From Candidatus Aegiribacteria sp. (GTDB lineage Bacteria > Fermentibacterota > Fermentibacteria > Fermentibacterales > JCC-6), in assembly GCA_030640155.1 (NCBI GenBank), contig DAOWJX010000282.1, forward strand, positions 1 to 13,219: 13,219 nucleotides of DNA, given 5' to 3'. This document shows positions 5,853 to 13,156 of the stretch, in pieces. Positions within the stretch are counted from its first letter, which is position 1. Each line of letters opens with the position of its first letter. The position numbers were made by a program, and so were the translations under genes. The notes under the pieces were generated by a model. It was not told where the DNA came from. It did no database searches and was given only the letters and a program-made list of their open reading frames with translations.

Positions 5853-7688
5853 TTATTCCACCGTTACACTCTTGGCCAGATTCCTGGGTTTGTCAACATC
5901 ACATCCCCTGCTTACCGCAATGTGGTATGACAGAAGCTGTAGAGGAATCACTGTCAAGAGCGGTACGAGCATATCAGATGTTTCAGGTACCCGTATCACC
6001 CAGTCGGAAACCGATTCAATATCGATATCTCCATCTGTGGCAATCGCAAGTACTCTGCCATGCCTTGCTTTAACCTGCTCGATATTCGAAATTACCTTGT
6101 CATATGCAGCGCCTTTTACGGCAATAACTGCAATAGGCATCATTTCATCAATCAGAGCAATCGGGCCATGTTTCATCTCAGCCGCGGGATATCCTTCCGC
6201 ATGAATGTAGGATATCTCCTTGAGCTTCAATGCGCCCTCGAGAGCGACCGGATAATTAACTCCCCGTCCCAGATAGAGGAAATTATTAACGTATGTGAAT
6301 TCCCTGGCTATTTCCGCTATTTCACTGGAGTTATCAAGGATTTTCGCAACTTTCTCCGGTATTGCTATGATCTGCTGAGCGAATTCCAGTCCCTGCTTCC
6401 TGTTCAGAAAGTTCCTTGCCCGGCCAAACGCAAGAGAAATCAAAGAAAGGACCATAACCTGCGAAGTGAAAGCCTTTGTTGAAGCAACTCCAATCTCAGG
6501 GCCGGCATGGATATATACTCCGGCATCGGTTTCCCTGGCGATAGTCGAGCCAACAACATTAACAATACCCAGAGTCCTGCATTTCCTCTTTGCGGCCAGC
6601 CGGAGAGCTGCAAGTGTGTCTGCTGTCTCACCACTCTGGCTGATAACGATCATTACAGTGCCGGGTGTTAGAACAGGATCCCTATATCTGAATTCAGACG
6701 CGTACTCCACCTGTACTGGAATTCTGGAAAGCGCTTCTATCAGGTACTTTCCGATCAACGCGGCATGCCAGGAAGTGCCACAGGCCGTTATGACTATTCT
6801 GTCAATTGATCGCATCTCTTCTTCTGACATGTTCAATCCGCCGAGATGAGCTGTGCCCTGTTCAAGATCGAGCCTGCCTCTGAATGCATTTGAGAGGGAC
6901 TCGGGCTGACTGTATATCTCCTTGAGCATGAAGTGGGTGTATCCATCCTTCTCAATTTCAGTAATATCCCAGTCCACGTACTCAATCCTCTCACGGATGA
7001 GCGATGAGTGCCCGTTATCCGATGATATACCCTTGAGATCTATTTTTATGACCTCGCCCTCCTCAAGGTAGATAACTTCACGCGTGTGGGAGATAATCGC
7101 AGCTACGTCACTGGTCACAAAATACTCACCATCACCGATACCGGCGCCAAGAGGGCTACCATAGCGGGCAGCAACGAGAGTATCGGGTTCATCCACAGAC
7201 AGAACTACAATACCGTAAGTACCATGCACCCGTGCGAGTGCATCCTTTACGGCAGTGAAAAGATCCTTACCCTTCCCGGCTTCCTGACTTATGAGCATAG
7301 GTAATACTTCTGAATCCGTATCTGTTTCGAAGTGTACTCCTGCATTCTGGAGTTCTTTTCTGAGAGCCTTGAAATTCTCTATGATCCCGTTGTGGACCAC
7401 GGAGATTCCGCCTGCCTCATCAGAAAGAGGATGTGCGTTCCTGTAGGATGGTTCTCCGTGTGTTGCCCACCGTGTATGAGCAATTCCAACTGTAGATGAT
7501 GCAGCTTCTCCAGGATCAATTGCTTCAAGTTCGCTTACCCGTCCCTGGCATTTTCTGCAAATGAGTTCATCGGGGAGCTGGAGAGCATATCCCGCTGAAT
7601 CGTAACCTCTGTACTCAAGCCGTTTCAACCCTGCTAGGAGCACTTCCCTCGCCGGTTTGCTGCCAACATATCCAACTATTCCACACAT
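5853..7688 (-). CDS. glmS: Glutamine-fructose-6-phosphate aminotransferase (isomerizing)
   Basis: GlmS makes glucosamine-6-phosphate from fructose-6-phosphate and glutamine, the first step toward UDP-GlcNAc for peptidoglycan and LPS. The 611 residues match the full-length family. The N-terminal class II glutaminase domain has the nucleophile Cys2 (MCGIVGYVG), HTRWATHGEP (71-80) and VVHNGIIEN (98-106). The two SIS isomerase domains show ACGTSWHAA (302-310), SQSGETADT (350-358), STKAFTSQ (403-410) and EGALKLKEISY (484-494). The C-terminus ends NLAKSVTVE as usual. Its ATG lies inside the end of glmM (13 nt overlap) with GGAG about 6 nt upstream, so translation is coupled. That arrangement leaves no room for a glmS ribozyme leader. 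Control is more likely through the upstream tRNA-Thr/glmM promoter. Confidence 0.97.
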   Translation of the reverse strand: MCGIVGYVGSKPAREVLLAGLKRLEYRGYDSAGYALQLPDELICRKCQGRVSELEAIDPGEAASSTVGIAHTRWATHGEPSYRNAHPLSDEAGGISVVHNGIIENFKALRKELQNAGVHFETDTDSEVLPMLISQEAGKGKDLFTAVKDALARVHGTYGIVVLSVDEPDTLVAARYGSPLGAGIGDGEYFVTSDVAAIISHTREVIYLEEGEVIKIDLKGISSDNGHSSLIRERIEYVDWDITEIEKDGYTHFMLKEIYSQPESLSNAFRGRLDLEQGTAHLGGLNMSEEEMRSIDRIVITACGTSWHAALIGKYLIEALSRIPVQVEYASEFRYRDPVLTPGTVMIVISQSGETADTLAALRLAAKRKCRTLGIVNVVGSTIARETDAGVYIHAGPEIGVASTKAFTSQVMVLSLISLAFGRARNFLNRKQGLEFAQQIIAIPEKVAKILDNSSEIAEIAREFTYVNNFLYLGRGVNYPVALEGALKLKEISYIHAEGYPAAEMKHGPIALIDEMMPIAVIAVKGAAYDKVISNIEQVKARHGRVLAIATDGDIDIESVSDWVIRVPETSDMLVPLLTVIPLQLLSYHIAVSRGCDVDKPRNLAKSVTVE

Positions 7689-9022
7689 ATTTTCTCCATT
7701 ACTTTCCTGAAAGACCGAAAATCCTTTTCAATAGCATCTCTGCTCGCGTTCTCCGATATAAATCTAACCACAGGTTCTGTACCGGATGGTCTTATATGCA
7801 TCCAGCCTTTCTCTCTTCTATACCATAGACCATCCCGGATATCATCAGCCTGACCATACTCCTTCTTGAAACCTTCGATTACCCGATCAAATTCCTCGGT
7901 CAGAGCCATCTTATATTTGAACATCGAATAAGATGGAAAACTGTCGACCCAGGATCCGATGGTTGCGCCCGGATTGCTTCTGAGGAATGATATTGCGCAG
8001 GCCATTGCGACACCACTGTCACGCCCCGCATGACAGACCCTGTCGATTACTCCGCCATTCCCCTCGCCGCCTATCAGGGCATCCTGAAGTTCCATTTCCA
8101 CGACAACATTCACCTCTCCGACAGGACTGCGAAATATCCGGCAGCCATGTCTTTCCGCGGCATCTTCAGCAAGCCTGGAAGTAGATAGATTAACAACAGC
8201 ATTTCCAGGTCTTGAAGCAAGTACATAGTCTATTGCAAGGACAACTGTATAATCCTCTCCAATAATTCTACCGTTCTCATCGATCAGCGCGAGTCTGTCA
8301 CCGTCCGGATCGAAGGCAAATCCAATGTCTGCCCTCTCTCTGATAACCGCTTCTGACAGCTGTTTCAAGCTGTCAATATTAGGCTCGGCAACTCTGGGAA
8401 AATCACCCTCCTGCGTCATGAATGGATTGATGACAACAGATTCGATTCCAAGTTCCTCCATAAGTTCGACTGCGAATTCGGCAGCTGCTCCACCGGTAAC
8501 ATCAAGAACTACCTTATAACGCTTCCCCTGCGGGACTATCCAGGGAATATCGAGTATCGTTTCAATGTGCCGACCGATGGATCCAGGGCGATCAGACGGA
8601 ATTCCTACAGACCTGTAATCGACCCAGTTCACCTCATCATCAAGTATATCCACAAGTTTGGCCCTATCATCACTCCGAAGGAAAACACCATCAGAACCAA
8701 TAAGTTTCAGAGCGTTCCATTCCCCTGGATTATGGCTGGATGTGATAGAGATACCTCCACGGACAGAATCATCCATTGCTTCAAGCTGAACAGTGGGTGT
8801 GGGCACAATTCCCAGATGAAGAGGATTGCATCCAACAGCCATAAGACCTGCCGATACAGCAGCTTCAACTGCGGGGCCACTTCTGCGCGTATCACGACCG
8901 ATAACGATATTCCCTCTGCCGGAAAGCACTCCGAAAGCGGAAGCGAATTCTGAAGCATTCCTGACAGTCAGAGACCTGCCGAATATGCCCCTGATGCCGG
9001 AACCACTGATAATTGGTTTCAT
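7676..9022 (-). CDS. glmM: Phosphoglucosamine mutase (alpha-D-phosphohexomutase family)
   Basis: This 448-residue phosphohexomutase converts glucosamine-6-phosphate to glucosamine-1-phosphate. It shows all four family signatures: the phosphoserine loop ITSSHNP (catalytic Ser96), the metal loop DPDGDR (238-243), the sugar-binding loop GGEGNGGVI (318-326) and the phosphate-binding loop RPSGTEP (411-417). The sugar loop reads GEGNGG rather than the GEQSGH of E. coli GlmM, and the serine loop reads TSSHNP rather than TASHNP. It therefore belongs to the broader archaeal-type GlmM/ManB branch, and activity on other hexose phosphates cannot be excluded. Direct overlap with glmS by 13 nt strongly supports the glucosamine role. 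The start at 9022 lies 22 nt after the CCA end of tRNA-Thr, with AGGG about 8 nt upstream as ribosome site. Confidence 0.92.
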   Translation of the reverse strand: MKPIISGSGIRGIFGRSLTVRNASEFASAFGVLSGRGNIVIGRDTRRSGPAVEAAVSAGLMAVGCNPLHLGIVPTPTVQLEAMDDSVRGGISITSSHNPGEWNALKLIGSDGVFLRSDDRAKLVDILDDEVNWVDYRSVGIPSDRPGSIGRHIETILDIPWIVPQGKRYKVVLDVTGGAAAEFAVELMEELGIESVVINPFMTQEGDFPRVAEPNIDSLKQLSEAVIRERADIGFAFDPDGDRLALIDENGRIIGEDYTVVLAIDYVLASRPGNAVVNLSTSRLAEDAAERHGCRIFRSPVGEVNVVVEMELQDALIGGEGNGGVIDRVCHAGRDSGVAMACAISFLRSNPGATIGSWVDSFPSYSMFKYKMALTEEFDRVIEGFKKEYGQADDIRDGLWYRREKGWMHIRPSGTEPVVRFISENASRDAIEKDFRSFRKVMEKICVE

Positions 9023-9044
9023 TGATCATCCCTGAAAAGTTGAC

Positions 9045-9120
9045 TGGAGCCGGCGAACGGAATCGAACCGTTGACCTGCGCATTACGAATGCGCTGCTCT
9101 ACCAGCTGAGCTACGCCGGC
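9045..9120 (-). tRNA. tRNA-Thr (anticodon CGT)
   Basis: A complete cloverleaf can be drawn on the minus strand. The 7 bp acceptor GCCGGCG/CGCCGGC is fully paired. The D arm is GCTCAGCTGGTAGAGC, and the anticodon stem GCGCA/TGCGC encloses the loop TTCGTAA with anticodon CGT. The variable loop is AGGTC and the T arm AACGG-TTCGATT-CCGTT. The discriminator is T, and CCA is encoded (9045-9047). Total length is 76 nt. It reads ACG codons. It sits 22 nt upstream of glmM in the same direction, so the mRNA would begin with a tRNA that must be excised. Confidence 0.97.
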
Positions 9121-9133
9121 CCCGAAACCAGAG

Positions 9134-9162
9134 ATATTAATAGTTAACATTAATAACGTCAA
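9134..9162 (-). promoter_or_regulatory. Candidate promoter of the tRNA-Thr-glmM-glmS-brkB transcript
   Basis: On the minus strand TTGACG (9162-9157, 5/6) is followed by exactly 17 bp and TAATAT (9139-9134, 4/6). The expected start near 9127 lies about 7 nt before the tRNA 5' end at 9120, a typical short tRNA leader. The -35 begins 5 nt after the stop codon of the upstream beta-barrel gene. No other candidate lies between the tRNA and glmM. Confidence 0.65.
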
Positions 9163-9167
9163 CGATC

Positions 9168-9806
9168 TCAGAAGATGGACTCCTCACTTCCGAAAATACT
9201 GACTGGAAATGTGATGCAGAACTGCGAGTTGCTCAGATCGGTTTCAGCAGCAGGATAAACTGTTGATTCCAGCCCATCAATGACTGCGTTATCTGTCTTC
9301 ATGTCAGCAAAGCACCGTCTGTATTCCAGTCTTCCTGATATCGGTCCTACCAGGACGACTTCAGCACCTATTGCGAAAACAAAACCAGCAGCACTTCCAT
9401 CAGCTTCCACATATTCTCCGAATTCATCAGAACCACTGTACTTACCAGTGATAAAGACTCCTCCGGCTCCGGCAAAGACTGAGAAATCCTTTATGAGATG
9501 ATAGCTTGCCAGCGGCATGATGGTAATGAGAAAAGCACTGAGTTCACCATCCCATTCAGCCGGGCCGGAATCCTTCCAGAAATACTCTCCCGATACTCTG
9601 AAATCCAGAATTCCCGGTGCATCGATATCTACCACGAGACCTGCTGAAGTTCCCGGTGTCAGAAATTTTTCTCCATAACCGGTATCCGAAGGCTCAAGAT
9701 TTGAGATCATAGGACCTGCGCTGACGGAAATTCCGTCAGATGCAGCACTATCTGATACAGTTGACATAAGAACACTGAGTGTTGCTACAATCAGGGTCAG
9801 CTTCAT
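9168..9806 (-). CDS. Small predicted outer-membrane beta-barrel protein
   Basis: The 212-residue protein has an N-terminal signal peptide (MKLTLIVATLSVLMSTVSDS, likely cleaved after the Ala-Ala near residue 22). It then shows beta-rich, Gly/Phe/Tyr-rich sequence with amphipathic strands such as FRVSGEYFW, FSVFAGAGGVFITGKY and ISGRLEYRRCF. The length and pattern fit the 8-stranded OmpA/OmpX-like barrel class, and the last residue is Phe. No peptidoglycan-binding domain follows. Its ATG overlaps the TGA of leuD (ATGA), with GGAGGAG about 9 nt upstream, so translation is coupled to leuD even though the products act in different compartments. The partner genes do not explain its role, and the family is not recognised with certainty. 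Confidence 0.72.
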   Translation of the reverse strand: MKLTLIVATLSVLMSTVSDSAASDGISVSAGPMISNLEPSDTGYGEKFLTPGTSAGLVVDIDAPGILDFRVSGEYFWKDSGPAEWDGELSAFLITIMPLASYHLIKDFSVFAGAGGVFITGKYSGSDEFGEYVEADGSAAGFVFAIGAEVVLVGPISGRLEYRRCFADMKTDNAVIDGLESTVYPAAETDLSNSQFCITFPVSIFGSEESIF

Positions 9807-10297
9807 CGTCCATCTCCTCCTGAGAATTCTTTCCGGATATGATTCAGCAATCCTCCATCAGCAAGAATCGAGAGCATTTCAGGCGGAAGAGAGGGAAAAT
9901 CAAATGCTCTGCCTCCTATTCTGATGACGCCACCTGCAGGATCGACTTCGACTTCGTCTCCTTCATTATAGGCTTCAACCGCTTCAGGACTCTGTACAAG
10001 AAGAAGCCCCTGATTTATCGCGCTTCTGTAGAATATTCTCGCGAATGACTTAGCTATAATTGCTGAAACACCCACATATCGAAGGCCAAGAGATGGTTGT
10101 TCTCTGCTGGATCCGCATCCGAAATTCTCTCCCGCGATTATGATATCTCCGGATTCTACCGACTCCGCGAATGCGGGATCAAGATCCTCCAGCAGATGCT
10201 CGCGGATCTCAGGACCTGTGGAACAGGTGTATGTGTATTTACCCGGAAAAAGCAGATCGGTGTTGATATCATCCTGTTTGTAACAAAACACTTGCAT
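9803..10297 (-). CDS. leuD: 3-isopropylmalate dehydratase / homoaconitase-family small subunit
   Basis: The small (swivel-domain) subunit pairs with LeuC to isomerise a 2- or 3-hydroxy acid by dehydration and rehydration. The 164-residue length is that of the short archaeal/clostridial LeuD type, not the ~200-residue E. coli type. Key features are NTDLLFPGKY (12-21) and GENFGCGSSREQPSLGLRYVGV (56-77), the latter holding the conserved Ser-Ser-Arg substrate-carboxylate site. KSFARIFYRSAINQGLL (83-99) follows. The specificity loop after the first strand reads GKYTYTCSTG (19-28), which does not match the loops I recall for either isopropylmalate or homoaconitate enzymes, so the substrate is open. 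Its start shares one base with the leuC stop (TAATG), and its stop overlaps the next gene. No leuA or leuB is seen here. Confidence 0.88.
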   Translation of the reverse strand: MQVFCYKQDDINTDLLFPGKYTYTCSTGPEIREHLLEDLDPAFAESVESGDIIIAGENFGCGSSREQPSLGLRYVGVSAIIAKSFARIFYRSAINQGLLLVQSPEAVEAYNEGDEVEVDPAGGVIRIGGRAFDFPSLPPEMLSILADGGLLNHIRKEFSGGDGR

Positions 10298-11553
10298 TAC
10301 AGCACCTCCCGGGGATCTGTGATTCTACCGGTTATGGCGGATGCTGCAGCCGTCTCCGGGCTGGAGAGGTAAATTTCGGCATCCTTCTCGCCCATTCGAC
10401 CTTTGAAATTTCTGTTTGCTGTTGACAGACACTTCTCGTGAGGCGCCAGTACCCCCTGGTGAGCACCGAGACAGGGACCGCAACCTGGAGGAAGAATCAC
10501 CGCTCCAGCTTCAACAAAGTCCTGAATAAGCCCCATCCGCATGGCTTTCAGGTACTCCTGTCTGGACGCCGGACCGACAAGCAGTCGAACATCGCTGTGA
10601 ACGGTACGCCCCCGAAGAATTTGCAGAGCGGCTTGAAAGTCCTCTACACGTCCATTCGTGCATGTTCCAATAAATACCTGATCTATTCCGGTCTCTGGAA
10701 GCTCACGAATCGGAATTACATTATCAACCTGGTGTGGACAGGAAACCACAGGAACAATATCCGCAAGATCGTATTCAAGCGATCTTGTGTATTCCGCATC
10801 ATGATCGCTCCAGAGTGCCGCGGTACTGTCAATTCCCACGGTTTCTAAGTATCTGTTAGTTACCGAATTGGCTGGAAATACGGCTATCTTGGCACCCATC
10901 TCGATTCCCATATTAGCGATTGTCATTCTATCGCAGATCCTCAAACCGGCAACTGCGGGACCATTGAATTCCACAGCCATATAATTCGCCCCACCGGCTC
11001 CGATATCACCGATAATGGTAAGAATTAAATCTTTTGCAGATACTCCGGCAGTAAAACCGCCGGTGATATCAATATTTATCGTTTCAGGTACTTTGAACCA
11101 TGTTTTACCGGTTATCCAGATCCCGGCTGCCTCTGTCCGGTCTATGCCTGTCGCGAAACAGTTGAATGCGCCGTAAGTACACGTATGACTGTCACTGCCG
11201 ACAACGATGGATCCGGGTTTGACAAGCCCCATCTCCGGAAGAACCTGGTGACATATACCCGTTCCGATGTCATAGAAATGTCTGATATCCTGCTCCTGGA
11301 CAAATTTTCTGATCTTGCTGTGACCGGCGGCATTCTTGCTTGTAGCAGCGGGAATGACATGATCAAGCACAATTGCAAGTCTTTCCGGATATCGGACTTT
11401 GCTGCCTGGGACTGTTGCTTCGAATTTTCCGATTATCGCGGAACTGTTATCGTGCGTGAGCACATAATCAGGTTCCACGAATATGATCTCTCCTTCCCGG
11501 ACTTTTTTCCCGGCAGCTCGGCCAAGGATTTTCACCGCGAATGTTTCACCCAT
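10297..11553 (-). CDS. leuC: 3-isopropylmalate dehydratase / homoaconitase-family large subunit
   Basis: This 418-residue aconitase-superfamily subunit binds the [4Fe-4S] cluster and carries most of the active site. The three cluster cysteines are visible: Cys298 in GTCTNGR, and Cys358 and Cys361 in PPGCGPCLGAHQG. GSDSHTCTYGAFNCFATGI (119-137) and LDHVIPA (63-69) are further family signatures. The short length and sequence fit the LeuC/HacA type that uses a separate small subunit. Members act on isopropylmalate, homocitrate/homoaconitate, citraconate/methylmalate or dimethylmalate, so the exact reaction is not fixed by homology. ATG at 11553 is chosen at the first conserved residues; AAGGG about 10 nt upstream is a modest ribosome site. 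It heads the leuC-leuD-barrel gene run and is divergent from the FAD oxidase gene. Confidence 0.9.
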   Translation of the reverse strand: MGETFAVKILGRAAGKKVREGEIIFVEPDYVLTHDNSSAIIGKFEATVPGSKVRYPERLAIVLDHVIPAATSKNAAGHSKIRKFVQEQDIRHFYDIGTGICHQVLPEMGLVKPGSIVVGSDSHTCTYGAFNCFATGIDRTEAAGIWITGKTWFKVPETINIDITGGFTAGVSAKDLILTIIGDIGAGGANYMAVEFNGPAVAGLRICDRMTIANMGIEMGAKIAVFPANSVTNRYLETVGIDSTAALWSDHDAEYTRSLEYDLADIVPVVSCPHQVDNVIPIRELPETGIDQVFIGTCTNGRVEDFQAALQILRGRTVHSDVRLLVGPASRQEYLKAMRMGLIQDFVEAGAVILPPGCGPCLGAHQGVLAPHEKCLSTANRNFKGRMGEKDAEIYLSSPETAAASAITGRITDPREVL

Positions 11554-11599
11554 GATTCAGAAACCCTTCATAGAATAGTAACGTACCTGCATTAAACCG

Positions 11600-11617
11600 A
11601 TTCATTATAGTATGAAT
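11600..11617. promoter_or_regulatory. Inverted repeat in the divergent leuC / FAD oxidase intergenic region
   Basis: ATTCAT (11600-11605) and ATGAAT (11612-11617) form a perfect 6 bp inverted repeat around TATAGT. AACCG (11595-11599) and CGGTT (11626-11630) flank it, though not symmetrically. On the minus strand two perfect TATAAT hexamers (11621-11616 and 11609-11604) overlap the repeat, but neither has a good -35 at the right distance. The position suggests an operator controlling leuC, the oxidase, or both. Apart from this, the 130 bp gap holds no recognisable gene, leader peptide or RNA element. Confidence 0.35.
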
Positions 11618-11683
11618 TATACAACCGGTTCCTGGAGTAGTAACCCCGCCCTGGAAAAGAGCATTTTCTGGTGAGAGGATCAG

Positions 11684-13156
11684 ATGAGATCGATTACGGG
11701 AAGAGGAAATATTGAGGATTCATGTGCGAATATACTCACGGACGAATCCAATCTGGCCGGAGCATGGTGCGAGAAGGCTGTCTGGCCTGAAACTGCGAAA
11801 GAAGCACAGGCATTCATACAAAACTCTGCGAAAGAAGGAACTCCCATTACTGTCTCGGGAGGACTTACAGGAATCGCGGGAGGCGCACTGCCTGAAGGAG
11901 GCGCGGTTATTTCAACATCATCCATGAAGAAGATAGAACATGATGATAATGGACTGATTACAGCCGAAGCAGGGGTAACGATCGAGGAGCTCCACCGATT
12001 CGTTTCATCCACAGCCGGTGAATTCTTCTACCCGCCGGACCCGACCGAAGAAACAGCTTCTATCGGTGGCACTATCGCCACGGATGCATCGGGTGCAGAT
12101 AGTTTTCTCTACGGTTCAACAAGAGAATGGATCAGAAAGCTCGAACTTGTTCTCCCTTCGGGAAAGCTTCTGGAGATCGAAAGGGATCAGTACAGATTTG
12201 AAGGCTTAACCTGCAGGCATCCTGATATCGGAACCCTGACCCTGCCGGAACTCAGCAGAAAACAGCCGCCAAAGAACGCTGCCGGATACTTCATGCATCC
12301 CGGTATGGACTTGATTGATCTGTTTATCGGCTCTGAGAGTACTCTGGGACTGATAACCAGAGCCTGGCTGAAGCTCGCTCCTGTTCCATCTTTCCTGTTC
12401 GATCTGACAGTCTTCCCTGAGGATTTCACATCATTCTGGAATCTATTTGAAAATCTGTTCAATGCCGGAAATTCTCTCCGGATAAGGGCAATAGAAATGA
12501 TGGATGACCGCTGCATCGATTTCATCCGATCTCATCCTGGAGACTTTCCTCTTCCTCCTGAAAATGCCCATTGCGCACTTCTTCTCAGAGCAGAAGCGCA
12601 CAATGATGACCAGCTGGATGAAGCGCTTATCAATGTGGATAACTTACTGGAGAAATCGAACGTCAGTTCAGAGACAGCGTGGGGTGGTTTTGAACCTTCC
12701 GAACAAAAGAAAATACGCGATTTCAGACATGCGCTGCCGGAATCCGTAAATCACATCATCTCTGAAGCGAGAAGGGAATGTGCATCCATTCACAAACTGG
12801 GTTCAGATGGAGCGGTGGAACCGTCAAAACTCAGGGAGTACTACTTCAGAACAAGAAACATTCTGGAAGAAAAAAATCTGCCTTTTGTTATTTTCGGACA
12901 TGCAGGGCAGGGACACATCCACGCAAATGCCTTACCAAACAGTCTTGAGGAACTTGCGCTTGCTGAGGAAGCCATGCTCGAAATCGCTGCAGCGGCAGTT
13001 GAAATGGGTGGAACAGTGTCCGCGGAACATGGTCTTGGAAAACTGAAGATCAACTTACTGCGCATTATGTATACCGACAGTGAGATCGAGGCAATGGAAT
13101 CGATCCGACGGACTGTCGACCCGGAATGTCTCTTCGCGCGGTCACTGACATTCTGA
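11684..13156 (+). CDS. FAD-linked oxidase, GlcD/D-lactate dehydrogenase type
   Basis: This 490-residue flavoprotein has a PCMH-type FAD-binding domain (about 30-235) and a C-terminal FAD-oxidase domain (about 240-488). Visible motifs are SGGLTGIAGGALPEGGAV (58-75, pyrophosphate loop), DPTEETASIGGTIATDASG (119-137), GSTREWIRKLELVLPSG (144-160) and GSESTLGLITRAWLKLAP (216-233). The metal/substrate site GHAGQGHIHANALP (405-418) and SAEHGLGKLK (446-455) complete the set. Relatives oxidise 2-hydroxyacids such as D-lactate, glycolate or D-2-hydroxyglutarate; the site here reads GHxGQGHIH instead of the common GHxGDGNLH. No signal peptide is present, so it is cytoplasmic or peripheral. The start has GAGAGG at 11673-11678. 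Its TGA overlaps the ATG of the next gene, which may supply a partner. The divergent leuCD genes hint at a shared 2-hydroxyacid pathway (inference). Confidence 0.88.
   Translation: MRSITGRGNIEDSCANILTDESNLAGAWCEKAVWPETAKEAQAFIQNSAKEGTPITVSGGLTGIAGGALPEGGAVISTSSMKKIEHDDNGLITAEAGVTIEELHRFVSSTAGEFFYPPDPTEETASIGGTIATDASGADSFLYGSTREWIRKLELVLPSGKLLEIERDQYRFEGLTCRHPDIGTLTLPELSRKQPPKNAAGYFMHPGMDLIDLFIGSESTLGLITRAWLKLAPVPSFLFDLTVFPEDFTSFWNLFENLFNAGNSLRIRAIEMMDDRCIDFIRSHPGDFPLPPENAHCALLLRAEAHNDDQLDEALINVDNLLEKSNVSSETAWGGFEPSEQKKIRDFRHALPESVNHIISEARRECASIHKLGSDGAVEPSKLREYYFRTRNILEEKNLPFVIFGHAGQGHIHANALPNSLEELALAEEAMLEIAAAAVEMGGTVSAEHGLGKLKINLLRIMYTDSEIEAMESIRRTVDPECLFARSLTF

Noticed and set aside
5824..6482. 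Plus-strand open frames opposite glmS
   Set aside because: They lie antisense to a fully conserved glmS, lack ribosome sites and encode no recognisable domain.
7676..7720. glmS ribozyme or riboswitch upstream of glmS
   Set aside because: The glmS start lies inside the glmM coding region with an ordinary ribosome site, and no ribozyme core is seen.
11554..11589. 11-codon open frame (starts MQVRYYS) ending just before leuC, as a leucine-type leader peptide
   Set aside because: It contains no leucine codons, no ribosome site and no attenuator hairpin. It is just the in-frame stretch upstream of the leuC start.
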